Assembly (NCBI GenBank): GCA_019918135.1
Contig: WBZZ01002597.1
Coordinates: forward strand, 1 to 64,000
Reading direction: 5' to 3'
DNA from: Paulinella micropora
Taxonomy: Eukaryota > Cercozoa > Imbricatea > Euglyphida > Paulinellidae
DNA: 64,000 nt
The notes under the pieces were generated by a model, which was not told the DNA's origin, ran no database searches, and saw only the letters and a list, made by a program, of their open reading frames with translations. How positions within the stretch are numbered: position 1 is the first letter of the stretch; each line of letters opens with the position of its first letter. The position numbers were made by a program, and so were the translations under genes. This document shows, in pieces, positions 31,178 to 43,945 of this stretch.

Positions 31178-34100
31178 ATGGAGACACACACGTACAACGG
31201 CAAGGTCTACAGGTTGGATAGATTAAGGGAATATAAGATAAATTACGAAATCAAGTCTGTCAGGGGTCGGGATGTGCTATATATCAAACCGAAGGTAAGG
31301 GGGTATAAAATTGATACACCGACAGCCCAAAACTACTTGAACCAAGTAAGAGGTGCGGTGTATTTTGAGCACCATGCTATACCAATAGCACCACCTTTAC
31401 CTACGATTGAAGAGAAAAAAGAACTGAAAGAAAATTACAGAGACTTGTTGAGGTATGGTAATTATGATATCATGAGGGACGACAGCAAGGAACACGAACT
31501 AGGAATAAATGAAAGCCGATATGCGGTAAGGATTAACGGCAACTTCCGATCATTTACGATGCGCGATGTAATAAGATTGATTGAGATCGTATTGAATGAC
31601 TTTGTAAGACGACAATCACCGCAAGATAAGGTTAGCCTAGGTATTGAGTTTGTGGATTACTATGGAAAGGTATCAACAGGCTTACACAAAGTTAATCAAA
31701 TCTCGGTTGAAATTTTTTTGAAAGATTGTCAGCAATATTTCAAAGCAACGAAAGTCTTTATATGGACGAGAACGGGATAAACTTTGATAAATTAAAATTT
31801 GTGTTGAAATCTGTTAAAATGCCGACGGGCGGAACAAGGCTACAGGTTTTGAACAAATTGGATATATACAGAAAGAAAGGAGTAATCTGTATTACAAACA
31901 GCGATAACTTATGCTTAGCACGAGCAATCGTTGTGGTCAAAGCAAAAATTGAAAAACACCAAAAATTCTCGCAAATTATGCGAGGAAGAAAGATACAGCA
32001 GGAAATGGCAGAGGCTTTACACGATGAAGCAAAAGTCATTAAGGATGTGTGTGGGATACCAGAAATTAATACATTTGCTAATCACATTAAATACAATCTG
32101 GTTATCGTTGAATTCCCTGACAAAATCATTTGTAAAACAGAACTACTTGATGCGAACGGCGAACGGCTTACTAACCTTTACATTCTAAAGACTGAAGGAC
32201 ATTACGATGCCATAACTAACATGAAGTCTATGCTAGGAAAAAAGAATTTCTGTGAGTTATGTCTAAGAGGGTATATGGAAAGACACACCTGTGAAGCCAA
32301 ATGTAGTATTTGTGAAACCAAGGGTTGTAAGGGAATAAAAGACAAGAGCCAGTGGAAAGAATGTGAGAAGTGTAATAGAAAGTTTCCAAACACTGAATGC
32401 TTTAATAACCACAGGACGACGAACTGCGATGTTAAAGCGAAATGTAAATCGTGCGGTCTCAATTACAGGAAGAAAGATGAACACAAATGCGGATATGCGA
32501 AATGCCGAAATTGCAAACTAGTGAAACCGCTTGAACGCCAATGTGAAATAGTCCAAAAAGAAATCTTACCGCTGTCAGAGCAATACATATTCTTTGACTT
32601 TGAAGCGACACAGGACACAGGCGAGCACATTGTTAATCATGCTGAAAGCCAGTATTACGATGCGAAGGAACCGCCAGTAATTCACAAGAACATTCAAGAT
32701 TTCTGTAAGTGGGTTTTTGACACTAAGCACAGCGGATTTACATTTTTCGCACACAATGCCCGCGGTTATGATTGTCAGTTTATTATTAAGTGGTTGGTTG
32801 ATAATGGTCAAACTCCATTTGTAATTTATGAGGGCGGTAAGATTATGATGATGACACTTAAGAAGTATCGCTTTATAGACAGCCTAAGTTTTCTTACGAT
32901 GCCATTGTCAGACTTTCCAAAGACATTCGGGCTTACGGAACTTAAGAAAGGTTTCTTCCCGCACTTCTTCAATACTGCAAAAAATAAAAGCTATGTCGGG
33001 GTAATGCCCCATAAGAAACATTACGGCTACGACACGATGCGAGGAGATAAACGAAAGGAATTTCTTGAATGGTATGATGAACAAGTGAAAGCACATAACA
33101 GGTTTGATATGGCGAAGGAAATCGGTGAGTATTGTCATTCAGATGTTGATATACTGAGGAAGGGTTGTATAGATTTTAGAAATCAGTTTCTAGAGTTTGG
33201 TATTGATCCTTTTCAATATAAAACTATCGCGAGTTGTGTTATGGCTCTGTATCGTGCTAAGTTTATGCTAGAGAATTCAATTGCAATATTGAAAGCGGAA
33301 AAACAAAACAGGATGACTTCTAGGGCTTGTGTAGAATGGCTAGCATACAGAAGCAGACTGGATAAGACAGATATTAAGCACGCATTCAACGGAGGTGAAA
33401 AAATGTTTCAACTCGGGCAATCTCGTGTGTATGTAGATGGATGGAACGAGAAAAACAAAACCGCTTATGAGTTTTACGGGTGCCATTGGCACGGATGTGA
33501 TACGTGTTGGAATAGCAATGCTCTGAATGTGAAGAAGAATAAGACTATGGGCGAACTATACAAAGAAACAATGAGAAGAGAAAAACAACTTAACGAACAA
33601 GCAAAAGTAATAAGTATCTGGGAGTGCGAATGGAGCCTGATGAAAACCAGTGAAAGACTGGCAGAGGATACAAACGAACGAATTACTGAACAAGAAGGAC
33701 TAAACCCACGAGAGGCAATGTTTGGAGGTAGAGTGAATGCTCTGAAATTATATTGGAAATCACGACATGATAACGAGTATGCAAAATATATTGACATATG
33801 CTCACTTTATCCGACCGTGATGTATTACGACCTTTATCCAAGCGGACACCATATCATAATACGACCAAGCAACGAGGAGGAAAGAAATGAGATGAAAAAT
33901 AAAATTATAAACAGAGAATATTTCGGAGTGGCTAAGGTTAAGATGCTACCGCCGAGAGGCTTACTACACCCTGTCTTACCGAAGGCGGACAGAGGTAAGA
34001 TGATGTATTACTTATGCGATAGGTGCGGAATGACCGAGCAACACAGCGAATGTAAGCACACAGATAAAGAACGAGCAATAACAGGCACATGGGCAACTCC

Positions 34101-35170
34101 AGAAATTTACAAGGCATTAGACAAAGGGTATAAGTTAATAAAAATATATGAAGTATGGAACTGGAAAGAACAAAGCAGTAGTTTATTCAAAGAATATAAA
34201 GACGTTCTTGAAAGTAAAACAAGAGTCCAGCGGATACCCCGGGGGATGTAATACGGAAGCAGAAAAGCAAAATTACATAAATAGCATGGAAATCAAAATG
34301 GGAGTTAAGATGGATGAAAGCAAAATATTCAAAAACGAAGGACGGAGAGCAGTGGCTAAGTTGTGTTTGAACTCTTTATGGGGCAAGTTTGGACAGAAAC
34401 AAAATAAAACACAGAACAAAATGATAAAGGATAAAGATACATTATACAAACTACTGAACGATAAATCAGTGGATAATATAAATATTAACATAATTAACGA
34501 CAAAATTGTAGAAGCCAGTTATGACTTAAAACAGGATGCGGTGAGCGACCCGATTAAAACAAATATTGTGGTTGCTTTATTTACTACATGCCACGCGAGA
34601 ATGAGACTTTACAGTATGATGGACAGATTAGACAATAGGATATTGTATCATGACACAGACAGCGTAATATATACGACTAACAAAGAAATTAATCAGGTAG
34701 ATGTAGAGACAGGCGATTTACTGGGAGATTGGACAGATGAATTAAAAGGAGCGAAAATAAAAACCTTTGTTGGAGGTGGTCCGAAGTGTTATGGATACTT
34801 ATTAGATAATGGTAAAGCCAGTATGAAAGTAAAAGGATTTAGTATGAACTATGAAATGAAAAAAGCATTGAATTTACCGAATATGTTAAGTGTAATAAGT
34901 TGTGGGCTAGGTATTACGAACACTGAATTATTTGAGAATGGTAAAAATGAACTGGCTGAATTGTTGGAGACTGATGAAGAATTACGGATTGCTAAGCGAA
35001 TTGAGAAATCTGGAAAGTAGTTATAATAGAAAACAACAAGATAACATGAGACAAACAAAAGAAAAAAATAACAAGCGAATACTTAGAAAAGATATTTAGT
35101 TTGACATATACGAAAAGACAAGTTATCGGAATTGTAGAGAATGCGATTGAAACTAGACCTTTTGGATATT
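31178..35170 (+). pseudogene. Protein-primed family B DNA polymerase part (element 1)
   Basis: Homologous along its length to the open polymerase of element 2 (51,850-55,848): same N-terminal METHTYNGKVYRLDRL, cysteine-rich middle, DFEAT exonuclease motif, DICSLYPT, NSLWGKFG and YHDTDSVIY polymerase motifs. Broken, about three breaks. Confidence 0.9.
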
Positions 35171-35234
35171 AAAAAAATAAAATATTAAATAATTAATTTT
35201 TTCCGTAAATTTTTTTACCAATCTATATAGACCA

Positions 35235-35531
35235 ATGACCACCCTCACCAGACTATCTGAAAAATTTGGACGACTTTCAATTGAGAAGAATAAGGAATTC
35301 TTTTCAGTAAGAGATGTCCAACAGATGATTGATGAAGAAATGAAGGCAATTGAAAAAAGTAGAGAAGGAAAGCCAACCGATGTTTTTCCGTTTGGCAAAT
35401 ACAAAGGAAAAAAAATTCAAGATGTTGCAACTATTGATAAGCCATATCTTGAATGGGTTATGAAACAGCCGTGGTTTGATAAATCTGCAGACATTAAAAG
35501 TGAAGTAAAAAATATTTACAATAAAAATTAA
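35235..35531 (+). CDS. Small ExoX-C-like protein (element 1)
   Basis: 98 residues. The C-terminal half, FPFGKYKGKKIQDVATIDKPYLEWVMKQPWF, matches the short DUF3820/exonuclease-X C-terminal type module (F-G-K-Y-K-G...Y-L-x-W). The same gene follows the polymerase in element 2, so it probably serves replication or DNA binding, which is inference. The frame looks whole. Confidence 0.65.
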   Translation: MTTLTRLSEKFGRLSIEKNKEFFSVRDVQQMIDEEMKAIEKSREGKPTDVFPFGKYKGKKIQDVATIDKPYLEWVMKQPWFDKSADIKSEVKNIYNKN

Positions 35532-35548
35532 TATTTACTTTATATAAG

Positions 35549-35980
35549 ATGACTGACCTGAACACCAAACAAGACTACTTAAATGAAATTGAAAAATGGA
35601 ACCTTGACTGCGGCAATGTCAAAATGCCAACAATTAAATGGACTAAACCTGACATTGTTTCTTTCTGTGAATAATACAAGCCGAGGGATGACAATGTGAA
35701 AGTAGTTATTCCATTGGAGACCATAACGGATAACTCCAACGTAGTTGAAGGTTCAACCTTCGGTCAGCAAGAAGAGAGCACTCCTTTTACGGCGACTGAT
35801 TTGAAAGAGACTGGTATCACTGAAATAAAGGCGAATGTAGGTGAAGAAATAGCAAATGCTACTTCCGCAGGTGATACGGCGACTGCTACAGACGAAGTAT
35901 GTACAGAAGAAGGATGTATATTAAGGAAAGCGAGCGATGTTATTCGGGTTGTAAAAGAAAGATACCAAAAAATAAAGTAA
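35549..35980 (+). pseudogene. Small acidic protein part (element 1)
   Basis: Begins MTDLNTKQDYLNEIEKWN and continues with Thr/Glu-rich sequence. The counterpart in element 2 starts at 56,314. No family recognised. Broken, one or two breaks. Confidence 0.5.
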
Positions 35981-36001
35981 AGTAAGTCAAATCATTCATT
36001 T

Positions 36002-36110
36002 GATATTTTATTCACCCGCTACGCGGTTTCATAAAACATCGTTTTTTTCTTCTTTTTTTTCACTTTACATTTCACGATGTTTGTTGAAGACGTAGTCTGA
36101 AACAAATATC
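36002..36110. promoter_or_regulatory. Double-hairpin module between convergent genes
   Basis: GATA-TTTTAT...ATAAAA-CATCG (36,002-36,041), 33-bp T-rich spacer, CGATG-TTTGTT...AACAAA-TATC (36,075-36,110). The last base lies in the stop codon of the minus gene. Confidence 0.75.
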
Positions 36111-37087
36111 TATTGGTCCTCTATAAAGTTAGCAATAACATTAATATTACCAGACCCACCTGCCGACACGGACTTCTGTGTGAATGTCAAAACATCGTTC
36201 GGGGTTAATTGAATATCGTAGGTTAATTTGTTGAGTTGAGGTAGCGTTACAAGAGCAACTGCTTCACTCCCTTCCGCCGTATTTGTAATACTTGTATTAA
36301 TAGTGTTGGTTCCCTCAACAAACAAACTACAACTGGCTGTCTTCAGTCTTTGTATTCCAACTCCCACATGATTATTAACAATTCGTGCTACAAATGGCAA
36401 TGTAGTATTCCGCAGACTGACACCCGTGTTGGCATTCGCATACTTAATCGTATGGACTAACTGAAATTCGCCTGTCTTTGGATTTTCAATAGAAAACTTA
36501 ATAGCACCAACGCCTAAGTATTGAAATTGAATTTGAAATACATTTCCCTTCGTCCAGTCTAATACTGGCATATCTCCTGTTCCGTCGCACGGGTCATCCC
36601 AGTATGCTTGATAAAATGCGTTTGGGTTTCCTCCAACGCAATGGAGAATAATCATTCCTTCATCTCTAGTCTTATAAAAGTAGAAACCATTAAGTAAAGC
36701 ATTATCTCCGATACCTATCCACGAATAATAATCTTCGGTTTCGTCTGTTGTCCATAAAGCAGTGAAGCGGGCTACAACACCCATACCAGTGCGATATTTT
36801 ATTTTTCTTTTGCTTTCCATACAGGCATCAGCGGTAGCATTAGCAGTCGTTTTTAATTCCGCCATATTATTATTAAATGAAGCACTCTCATTTGTCTGAA
36901 TTAATGACCATATCCGTGTATTGATGGTATATGGAAAGATTTCCTGTAATACAGGTGTTAAGGAACTGGTTAGGGTTTCACCAAAAGCGGTCTTCATATG
37001 ATTAGTTTCAATTTGCCCGTCATATCCAACCCTGACGTTTACAAACTTTTCGTCTGAATTTTGTGCGATTAAATTTCTCTGAGACAT
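36110..37087 (-). CDS. Probable virion surface protein (element 1)
   Basis: 325 residues, start MSQRNLIAQNSDEKFVNVRVGYDG, rich in beta-prone stretches (YYSWIGIG, IKFSIENPKTGEFQLVHTIKYAN, SLRNTTLPF). No family that I can name. It lies as the last gene of the minus-strand virion block next to the capsid gene in both elements, hence a virion role, which is inference. Its stop codon overlaps the GATA of an intergenic hairpin module. Confidence 0.55.
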   Translation of the reverse strand: MSQRNLIAQNSDEKFVNVRVGYDGQIETNHMKTAFGETLTSSLTPVLQEIFPYTINTRIWSLIQTNESASFNNNMAELKTTANATADACMESKRKIKYRTGMGVVARFTALWTTDETEDYYSWIGIGDNALLNGFYFYKTRDEGMIILHCVGGNPNAFYQAYWDDPCDGTGDMPVLDWTKGNVFQIQFQYLGVGAIKFSIENPKTGEFQLVHTIKYANANTGVSLRNTTLPFVARIVNNHVGVGIQRLKTASCSLFVEGTNTINTSITNTAEGSEAVALVTLPQLNKLTYDIQLTPNDVLTFTQKSVSAGGSGNINVIANFIEDQ

Positions 37088-37266
37088 TTGAGAATTACGT
37101 TTCGTGCTTTCGCACTCTCACTTATTCTCAAAAGTCGTTTATACCTATATTATACGAGAAAAAATATTTAATCTATTAATTTTTACTTTTTTGTTATTAT
37201 TAGTTTTACAAAGTTCATAAATATCTACGACATAAGGATTTCAATTCCCTTAACAAGCACACTCCG

Positions 37267-38736
37267 TTAAAGAATGGCGAATGTGTAGTGATTGAGATTG
37301 TTTCCAGCAGTAGTTGAAACGAACTCATATCGCCTCTCGGTGTCAAGGCTCAGACCACTCACCTCATATCCATCGGTATCCTTATCACACAGCGGGCGGT
37401 TGTTATCCCAAGTATCAACGTGGAACCAGTTGTAATGATACACATTAGAATTCAAATGGCACTACCCTTCAACTTGTCCTTGAGAAGCATATAGTCTTCA
37501 TTATTTGAGGTGTTAATATCAAATTGTTGAATACGACTTCCGTCAAGAGTTGTGTAATATGTCTGAATTTTAGACCCCTGAGCCTTAACTACTGGAGGTC
37601 CCACCGCATAACCAGATGGCATATTGCTATTATCAAAGGAAGTATTAGCACTCTCAGTGTTGTGGAAGGCGGATGTAGATACGACGAATTCTTTCACCCT
37701 GCGAGCGGTTCATTTTTACGACATAGTTCTGTTGCGATGATTGGAGGTTCTGCTTCCAAGCAATCGGATATTCAATTTTAAAAGGAAAGCATTCACCAGC
37801 AATCTTTTGTTGAACACCCAAAATAACATTAGGGTCAGTCTTCACAGCAAGAAACAGATTTAAGTTAGAAATAGAAGCACCAACAGCAGTAGCCGTCGCA
37901 CCAGTGGAAATAGAACTCGCATCAGTTCCATAGAATGAAGTGCGGGCGGTGCTCTCCCATACAATTCTAAAGTCCAAAATTTCATTAAAACCAATAGTTT
38001 TATCAAGTTCAAAAATTGTTCCAAACAGCATTCCCAAAGGAAACTTAACACTGATAGCAGGAGTATCCTTGTTATCAGTACCACCTTCAAAATACTTAGC
38101 CTCCTCAAAAGGAACATCAACAAGGCTATAGGTTCCAGCAGTGCTATCAGCGAGAGCGGTATCATCATGACGACGAACAGCAACAAGTGGCACTTTGTAG
38201 TATCCTTGAACCGCCCCTCTTAAATCTGCAAGCACACCCGCATCGGTAATTGCTTTTCTTTCCGCTACGGTTCAAATTTCAACTTTTCCAGCATTACACT
38301 TTTCAAGCATAGCACCAGAATTACCTGTTTTCTTATCATCATCATAAGCACCATGGTTTTCAAGTGCCATAAATTTTTCATACTTAATTTCTGGTTTCCA
38401 TATCACCTTAGTGTAATTACCCACATGTTGAAGATTACACAGATACTGCCCGCTTCGGCTTCGCAGTTCAATAGTTTTAATCATAGACAGACAATCCATA
38501 TAAATACGATTGAAGTGGCCAGCACCTGCAGCAGTAGGAGTATAAGTAAATCGCAACACCGACCTCGCAAGGTTCAAAGGACGGGTAGGAATTTCAAATG
38601 TGCTTTCCATACCACCAGCAGTAGTAAGTGTGACATTTGCCGACCCTTCACGGCTAGTAAGTTTGTTCAATTCATACTTACCAGTGAGCAGTTCCTTAGT
38701 CTGATGGACTAGTTCTCCTCCATATTGGACAGGCAT
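37267..38736 (-). pseudogene. Major capsid protein part (element 1)
   Basis: Aligns by eye with the open capsid gene of element 2: MPVQYGGELVHQ at the start, YNWFHVDTWDNNRPL near the end. Double-jelly-roll capsid by homology to Polinton capsids. Broken, about three breaks. Confidence 0.8.
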
Positions 38737-38829
38737 TTTTTTTTGTTTTGTTTTTGAAGTAGTGTAAATTAACTAATTCACCAGAATATATCATAGTATA
38801 GAAAAAAAATAAATAATTCTAAAATTACC

Positions 38830-39642
38830 CTACCGCGATTTCAAGAAATTGAAAAATGAATTAAATAAACTAAAATGATTAGTTTCACGATAAACCAATA
38901 AAGTCATAACGATACCAAAACCATTAAGATTAATGGCTTGGTCGTTTTCGTCCGTCAAGTAAAATCTAAATACATTGTTTGAATTAGCGGACAATGTTTT
39001 TCCGTATTCACTACCAAAGCCGTCGTAAATGACAGAACAAAAAGGAATTTCGTTGGCTGTACATATTTCTTGAAGCACATGATTATCACCTTCATTCACC
39101 AAATCAGATTGAAGATACAGAGTTTTTTCACCAGTTAAAATAATTACATTTGGTGATTTAATAAAATCATCAGCGAAGAAATATGTTGAGTTTCTATCAA
39201 ACCCCATTACCTCGTGAATACGGGTATCACCACCAAATATAAACCGCGGTTGAATACCTCCATTATTTGAAACACTGAATGTTAATTTGCCATCCTCCGC
39301 TTCTGTGTTTGTATTGTTGCTTGAGACAACATAAGTATAGTCATTCGGACTTTCTGTCGTCAGTACCTTCGACAACTTATTTTTTAAATTGTTCATTGTG
39401 TAGTTTCCCTCAGGTATCGTAATTAAAGCCTCATACCCGTCTTCGGATAATGTAAAAGTATTATATGGTGAAGCCACAGAGTAATATGATTTTGGAATGT
39501 AAATATGAAGAATTTTACAATGTGTGGGATTGTCTAACCCCTTCATATTGACTTCGTGTGTAAAGTCGCTGTCTGTGCCAGTTATCCTATTTTTACTATT
39601 TATGTAATAGATGGAACTTGACCGACCACCTTTGTAGTCCAT
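38830..39642 (-). CDS. Minor capsid (penton-like) protein (element 1)
   Basis: 270 residues beginning MDYKGGRSSSIYYINSKNRITG, very similar to 59,626-60,438 of element 2. Size and position beside the capsid gene fit the Polinton penton (single jelly roll). A hairpin module lies directly upstream of its start. The frame looks whole. Confidence 0.7.
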   Translation of the reverse strand: MDYKGGRSSSIYYINSKNRITGTDSDFTHEVNMKGLDNPTHCKILHIYIPKSYYSVASPYNTFTLSEDGYEALITIPEGNYTMNNLKNKLSKVLTTESPNDYTYVVSSNNTNTEAEDGKLTFSVSNNGGIQPRFIFGGDTRIHEVMGFDRNSTYFFADDFIKSPNVIILTGEKTLYLQSDLVNEGDNHVLQEICTANEIPFCSVIYDGFGSEYGKTLSANSNNVFRFYLTDENDQAINLNGFGIVMTLLVYRETNHFSLFNSFFNFLKSR

Positions 39643-39654
39643 TGTTATATTATA

Positions 39655-39800
39655 GATAGTTTAGAATTGCGCTTCGTGCTTTCGCACTCTCACTTATTCT
39701 AAGCCATCGTTTTTTTATTTGGGAAAAAATTAATCGGTTTTCGATGGTTATCAACAAACGAGAATGAGTGAAACGAATGAGAGTGTAGTTGATAACTATC
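39655..39800. promoter_or_regulatory. Double-hairpin module, penton to protease
   Basis: GATAG-TTTAGAAT...ATTCTAAG-CCATCG (39,655-39,709), 32-bp spacer, CGATG-GTTATCAAC...GTTGATAAC-TATC (39,742-39,800). Confidence 0.78.
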
Positions 39801-39809
39801 TTTTATAAA

Positions 39810-40280
39810 TAGGTGTCAAAGCCATACCCATTCTGTGCTTTTAATTTTTCTGCTTCTTCTTCTTTTAGGTCTGTATATCCACTAGCAACTTAAACCGGTT
39901 TCCTTTCACCCGCTCCATTAAAAACCTCATACTATGCCAACCACACGTGTCTGAGGTGTTTGATTGATTTTTAGCCTTATTTACTTTCATTAATAGATAT
40001 GTGCTTGGGTGGCTTTGGTCAATTAGTTGTTTCATTTGTTGTTGGAAGTCTTCAGTAGGTTCATAAAGTGCTAAGGGGTCATAGACTTCAACACTCCTGT
40101 CTTATCTAGACTTATCCATACGGCGATCCAATGAGACCCCGCTTGTTTGTGATTGTCCAAATTCATAATAAATCCGTATCGCTTTCTGCTTCCGGGCTTC
40201 AACTTGTAGATTTCATCACTGGCTATCGCTCCGAGATACCATCCATATTTTTTCATTATGTCGTCTATTTCATAAGTCAT
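39810..40280 (-). pseudogene. Adenovirus-type cysteine protease part (element 1)
   Basis: Contains NLDNHKQAGSHWIAVWI, the His segment of the adenain/Ulp1-like maturation protease, homologous to 60,615-61,064. Broken, a few breaks. Confidence 0.7.
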
Positions 40281-40475
40281 TAGTCCCCGCCCCTCACCCT
40301 GTTGCTCTTCTGGCTGTTGCTCGTCTGTCTGTGGTTGCTCTGGCTCTGGCTGAGCTGTGTGACCTCGTCAACGGCTCCAACAGCAATATGAACGTTGGCG
40401 CGTTTCCGCGCGCTGCTTCTGAACCCTACGTTTTTCTGCATACCACGCCTCGCAACAGCCAGGTCTCAGGTAAAC

Positions 40476-40798
<323 letters not shown>

Positions 40799-41066
40799 GG
40801 ACACCGTGATAGCCCAGTGGTCAAGTTCTACCATCTGGGCCCTGTCGCCAGTTCGATTCCCGTCGGTGCCACCAGTATTTTCATTGAACATACCGGTCTA
40901 TTTCTGGACCAGTATTTTCATTGAACATACCGGCCCGTCTGGAAGTGTTGGAACTGCCCTTGCGGGGGTGTCATTAGAGCTTATCGTCAATTCTTCGTAC
41001 TCCCCTCACGGGTGAGACGATGGAGGCGCATGTGCAGAAATGCATCAGCCATTGACAGAGAAGCAC

Positions 41067-41067
<1 letters not shown>
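40799..41067 (+). mobile_element. tRNA-derived SINE-like insertion inside element 1
   Basis: The 5' part reads like a tRNA: TAGCCCAGTGGTCAAG matches the A box and GTTCGATTCCC the B box of polymerase III promoters, and CACCG/CGGTG can form the acceptor stem, ending in CCACCA. A non-tRNA body follows with a direct repeat of AGTATTTTCATTGAACATACCGG-like sequence (two copies), and the unit ends in an ATT tail (41,068-41,130). The family is not known to me. Confidence 0.65.

Positions 41068-41130
<63 letters not shown>
41068..41130 (+). repeat. ATT microsatellite, right (tail of the SINE-like unit)
   Basis: About 20 ATT triplets directly after GAAGCACT. The element's Gln/Pro-rich coding resumes after it. 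Confidence 0.9.
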
Positions 41131-41131
<1 letters not shown>

Positions 41132-42491
41132 GCTGTGGCTCCTCTTGCTGTGGCTCCTCTGGCTGTGGTTGCTGTGGCTCAGGCTGTGGCTCTGGTTGCT
41201 GTGGTTGCTCTGGCTGTTGCTCATTTCTATATTTATTTATAAGAGCATTAACATAATCTTTTTTTCTCATTCAATGAACCCATTCTTTTCGTGATAAATA
41301 CTTTTTAATGTTTTCTACGGAAAACGCTTTATTAATCAAATCTTCTAAACCAGTTCCCGTTTGTAATCCCAACTATTCTGCGAGTTTCTTTTTTACTTCG
41401 TCCTTCTTTGTCCTACATCTATTTTATGTTCTACAATTTTGTCTATTATCCATGATGCCCTTTGGTTCCAACCTTTAACATCGTGGCCTTCATTTTTAAG
41501 TTTATCCCTTAATAAAATCAATTGGTTCCCTATTATACCCCAAATGGCCCCGCTTCACCAAGAATTTTAATAGTAAGTTTTTTCTCAATATTACTATTCG
41601 ACAATCCATTCTTTAACATTGCTTTGTATTTAGCCTCCTCTAGTTGGTTTCCTATATTTTTATTTAATGCTTCATGTGCTCCTAGCATTTCTTTCATATC
41701 ATCTATTGTTATTTGTTGCTTTTGAAATTCTTTTATTCTTTCTGCTATACTTTGTATTTTACTAGGATCCCAATTATCTATATCTGCTTGAGTAAAAACT
41801 CCAGAATTTGTGATTAATTTTTTATTGTCTTCAAATTCTTTATTTGGCTTAACTTTTACCTCTGGCTGTGCCTGTTGTTCTTGTGGCTGTCCCTGCTGTG
41901 GTGGCATAATATATTGATATTGAACTGGTGGTAATGCTTGTATCCTATTTTTTCTGTCTTCTTCATATTTTACATCTTCTATGAGTTTTTGCTCCCTTCT
42001 TAGTTCTCTGGCTTTTTGTTCTTGTCGTTCATTAATATCTGCTAGTTCTCTTTTGTGTTCCCTATCCATTATCTCTTGTCTTTCCTTAGCATCTGCTATG
42101 TCTTTTCTTTCTTGCCTCTTCTTCTCCTCGTCTAAATCCTCCCGTGCCTTTCTTTTTTTTTTCTCTATGGTTTCAATACCTTCATACTTTTCCTTTCTGA
42201 GTTTGTCTAAGTGGTCTTGAATTGCTGTTCTCGTATTCTGTTTAATCTCTGACAGGCTCTGGACTTTTCTTAAATCCTCCTTCTTTGTTTTTTTCTTTGC
42301 TTTTGGTCTGCTCAAGTATTTCATAAAAAGTTTAACAATTTGAAGTGTGCTCATATCATTTGTTTTCTTACCGAAATAAGATAATATTTTTTACCCTTTT
42401 GGATAATATATGGCCTCCCGCTTTTATTTCTATAAACCCGCGGTGGTCTTACCTTAGGCTTCCTTGTTTTTTTTGGTTTTAGCAACCATTT

Positions 42492-42635
42492 GATATTTTA
42501 GAATTGCGTTTCGTGCTGTCGCACTCTCACTTATTCTAAACCATCGTTTTTTTATTTGGGAAAAATTAATCTGTTTTCGATGGTTATCAACAAACGGGAG
42601 TTGCGGTAGCGACGAGAGTGTAGTTGATAACTATC
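42492..42635. promoter_or_regulatory. Double-hairpin module, coiled-coil to basic protein
   Basis: 42,492-42,546 and 42,578-42,635 with a 31-bp spacer. Same outer stems as at 39,655 but a different loop in the second hairpin. Confidence 0.78.
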
Positions 42636-42637
42636 TT

Positions 42638-42892
42638 TTAAAACTTCAAAGCCCCACGACCGCTCTGCCTACCATACCCAAGTTTTGCAGCGGTAGTCCC
42701 GATACGAGATGCATATGGAACCCCGACATCACCAAGGGCATTCGCTGTCTTTGAAATAATCTTGTTATCACGAAGGAATTTATTAACAGCCATTGCTGTC
42801 TTACCTACCTTGACCCAGTTAATTTTACCGCCAGCCTGTCCCTTGCCTCCTTGCTTCTTCTTACGACCAGTCTTCTTTTTGCCTCCAGCCAT
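42638..42892 (-). CDS. Small basic core-like protein (element 1)
   Basis: 84 residues: Lys/Gly-rich start, then KINWVKVGKTAMAVNKFLRDNKIISKTANAL and a Gly-rich end with AAKLGYGRQ. Similar small basic proteins lie beside the ATPase in many Polintons and virophage-like genomes and are thought to condense DNA, in the manner of adenovirus core peptides (inference). The frame looks whole. Confidence 0.65.
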   Translation of the reverse strand: MAGGKKKTGRKKKQGGKGQAGGKINWVKVGKTAMAVNKFLRDNKIISKTANALGDVGVPYASRIGTTAAKLGYGRQSGRGALKF

Positions 42893-43003
42893 TGTGCTTG
42901 AGTTAATTGTTCGTTTGCCGATTCTTCAACACGAGTTGTTTTTACTACCATAAATGATAGCGAAGTATATAATACAGAAAAAAATAATTAATTTTAAATT
43001 TTT

Positions 43004-43821
43004 TTACTTAAGACCAAAATTAAAGTTTTTGCGAAGTTCATCTTCATCACTTGAGACATAAAGAAAATTAAATCTCTCCTTTGTAGCCTCGTGATACTTT
43101 TGAAGAAAATAATCAAAGTCGAAAGATAAGTCTAAGTGTTTATACACGAGTTCCATTTTATCCTGAGACTGGCCTGGAAAGATTAACAAATAATCTAACT
43201 GCTTAATTGCTTCTGGTCTAAGGTCGTTTAAATACTGGCTTGACATAATAACCTCACTTTTATAGTGTCTGTTCTTTTTTAACAAATCACTTACGGACTT
43301 GTCTCTTAATCCGCTCCCTAAATCGTCCAAAACAAAAACAACCTCTGGAGAAATATACTTATTTGGTCTCTCTTTCTTCGCACCTCCTTCTTCTTTTTCT
43401 TTTCCTTTCCGAAATAAAGAAATTGCGGTTTCTCTATTTCCTCTTTGTCCTGTTTTACTTCTCCTTCGTGTTGCTCGTCCTTTCTGTTCAGTTTGTCAAG
43501 TTCATAGTCTATCACATTTACACCATCTGATTTAAGGAAGGTATATATTGCAATTGGGTTTCCCCTGCTCTTAAAGTGCTTAACCATTGCTTTATAAATG
43601 TAGTCCTTGTGAATTGTTGAAGCAATAATGACAATACGGGTCTTTCTGTCTGTAGTCCGTTTCAGTATTTCAAAGAGTGCTGTTGTTTTCCCGCTCTTCT
43701 TACGGGCGAGTAGAAATATATTTGAATAGGGCTCATTAAATAATTTATAACCTTTTGCTTTTTTGTTTCCATCCCCCTCTTGTTTTACAGGCTTCACCTT
43801 GACATTGTTTATTTTTTCCAT
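43004..43821 (-). pseudogene. Packaging ATPase part (element 1)
   Basis: Walker A ARKKSGKTTALFEIL and Walker B VVFVLDD with the downstream MSSQYLNDL sensor mark the FtsK/HerA-type (A32-like) genome-packaging ATPase. Broken, about one break. Confidence 0.85.
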
Positions 43822-43822
43822 T

Positions 43823-43945
43823 GATATTTTAGAATTGCGTTTCGTGCTCCGCACTCTCTCTTATTCTAAAACATCGTTTTTTTCATTTACAAGAAATTAA
43901 ATGGTTTTACGATGTTTGTTGAAGACGTAGTCTGAAACAAATATC
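43823..43945. promoter_or_regulatory. Double-hairpin module, ATPase to small virion-block protein
   Basis: 43,823-43,876 (TTTTAGAAT stem) and 43,910-43,945 (TTTGTT...AACAAA stem), 33-bp spacer. The second hairpin overlaps the stop codon of the gene at 43,944. Confidence 0.78.

Noticed and set aside
40799-40876. Functional tRNA gene
   Set aside because: A and B boxes and an acceptor-like stem are present, but the 5' acceptor bases do not all pair, no clear anticodon arm forms, and the sequence runs into a SINE-like body with an ATT tail.
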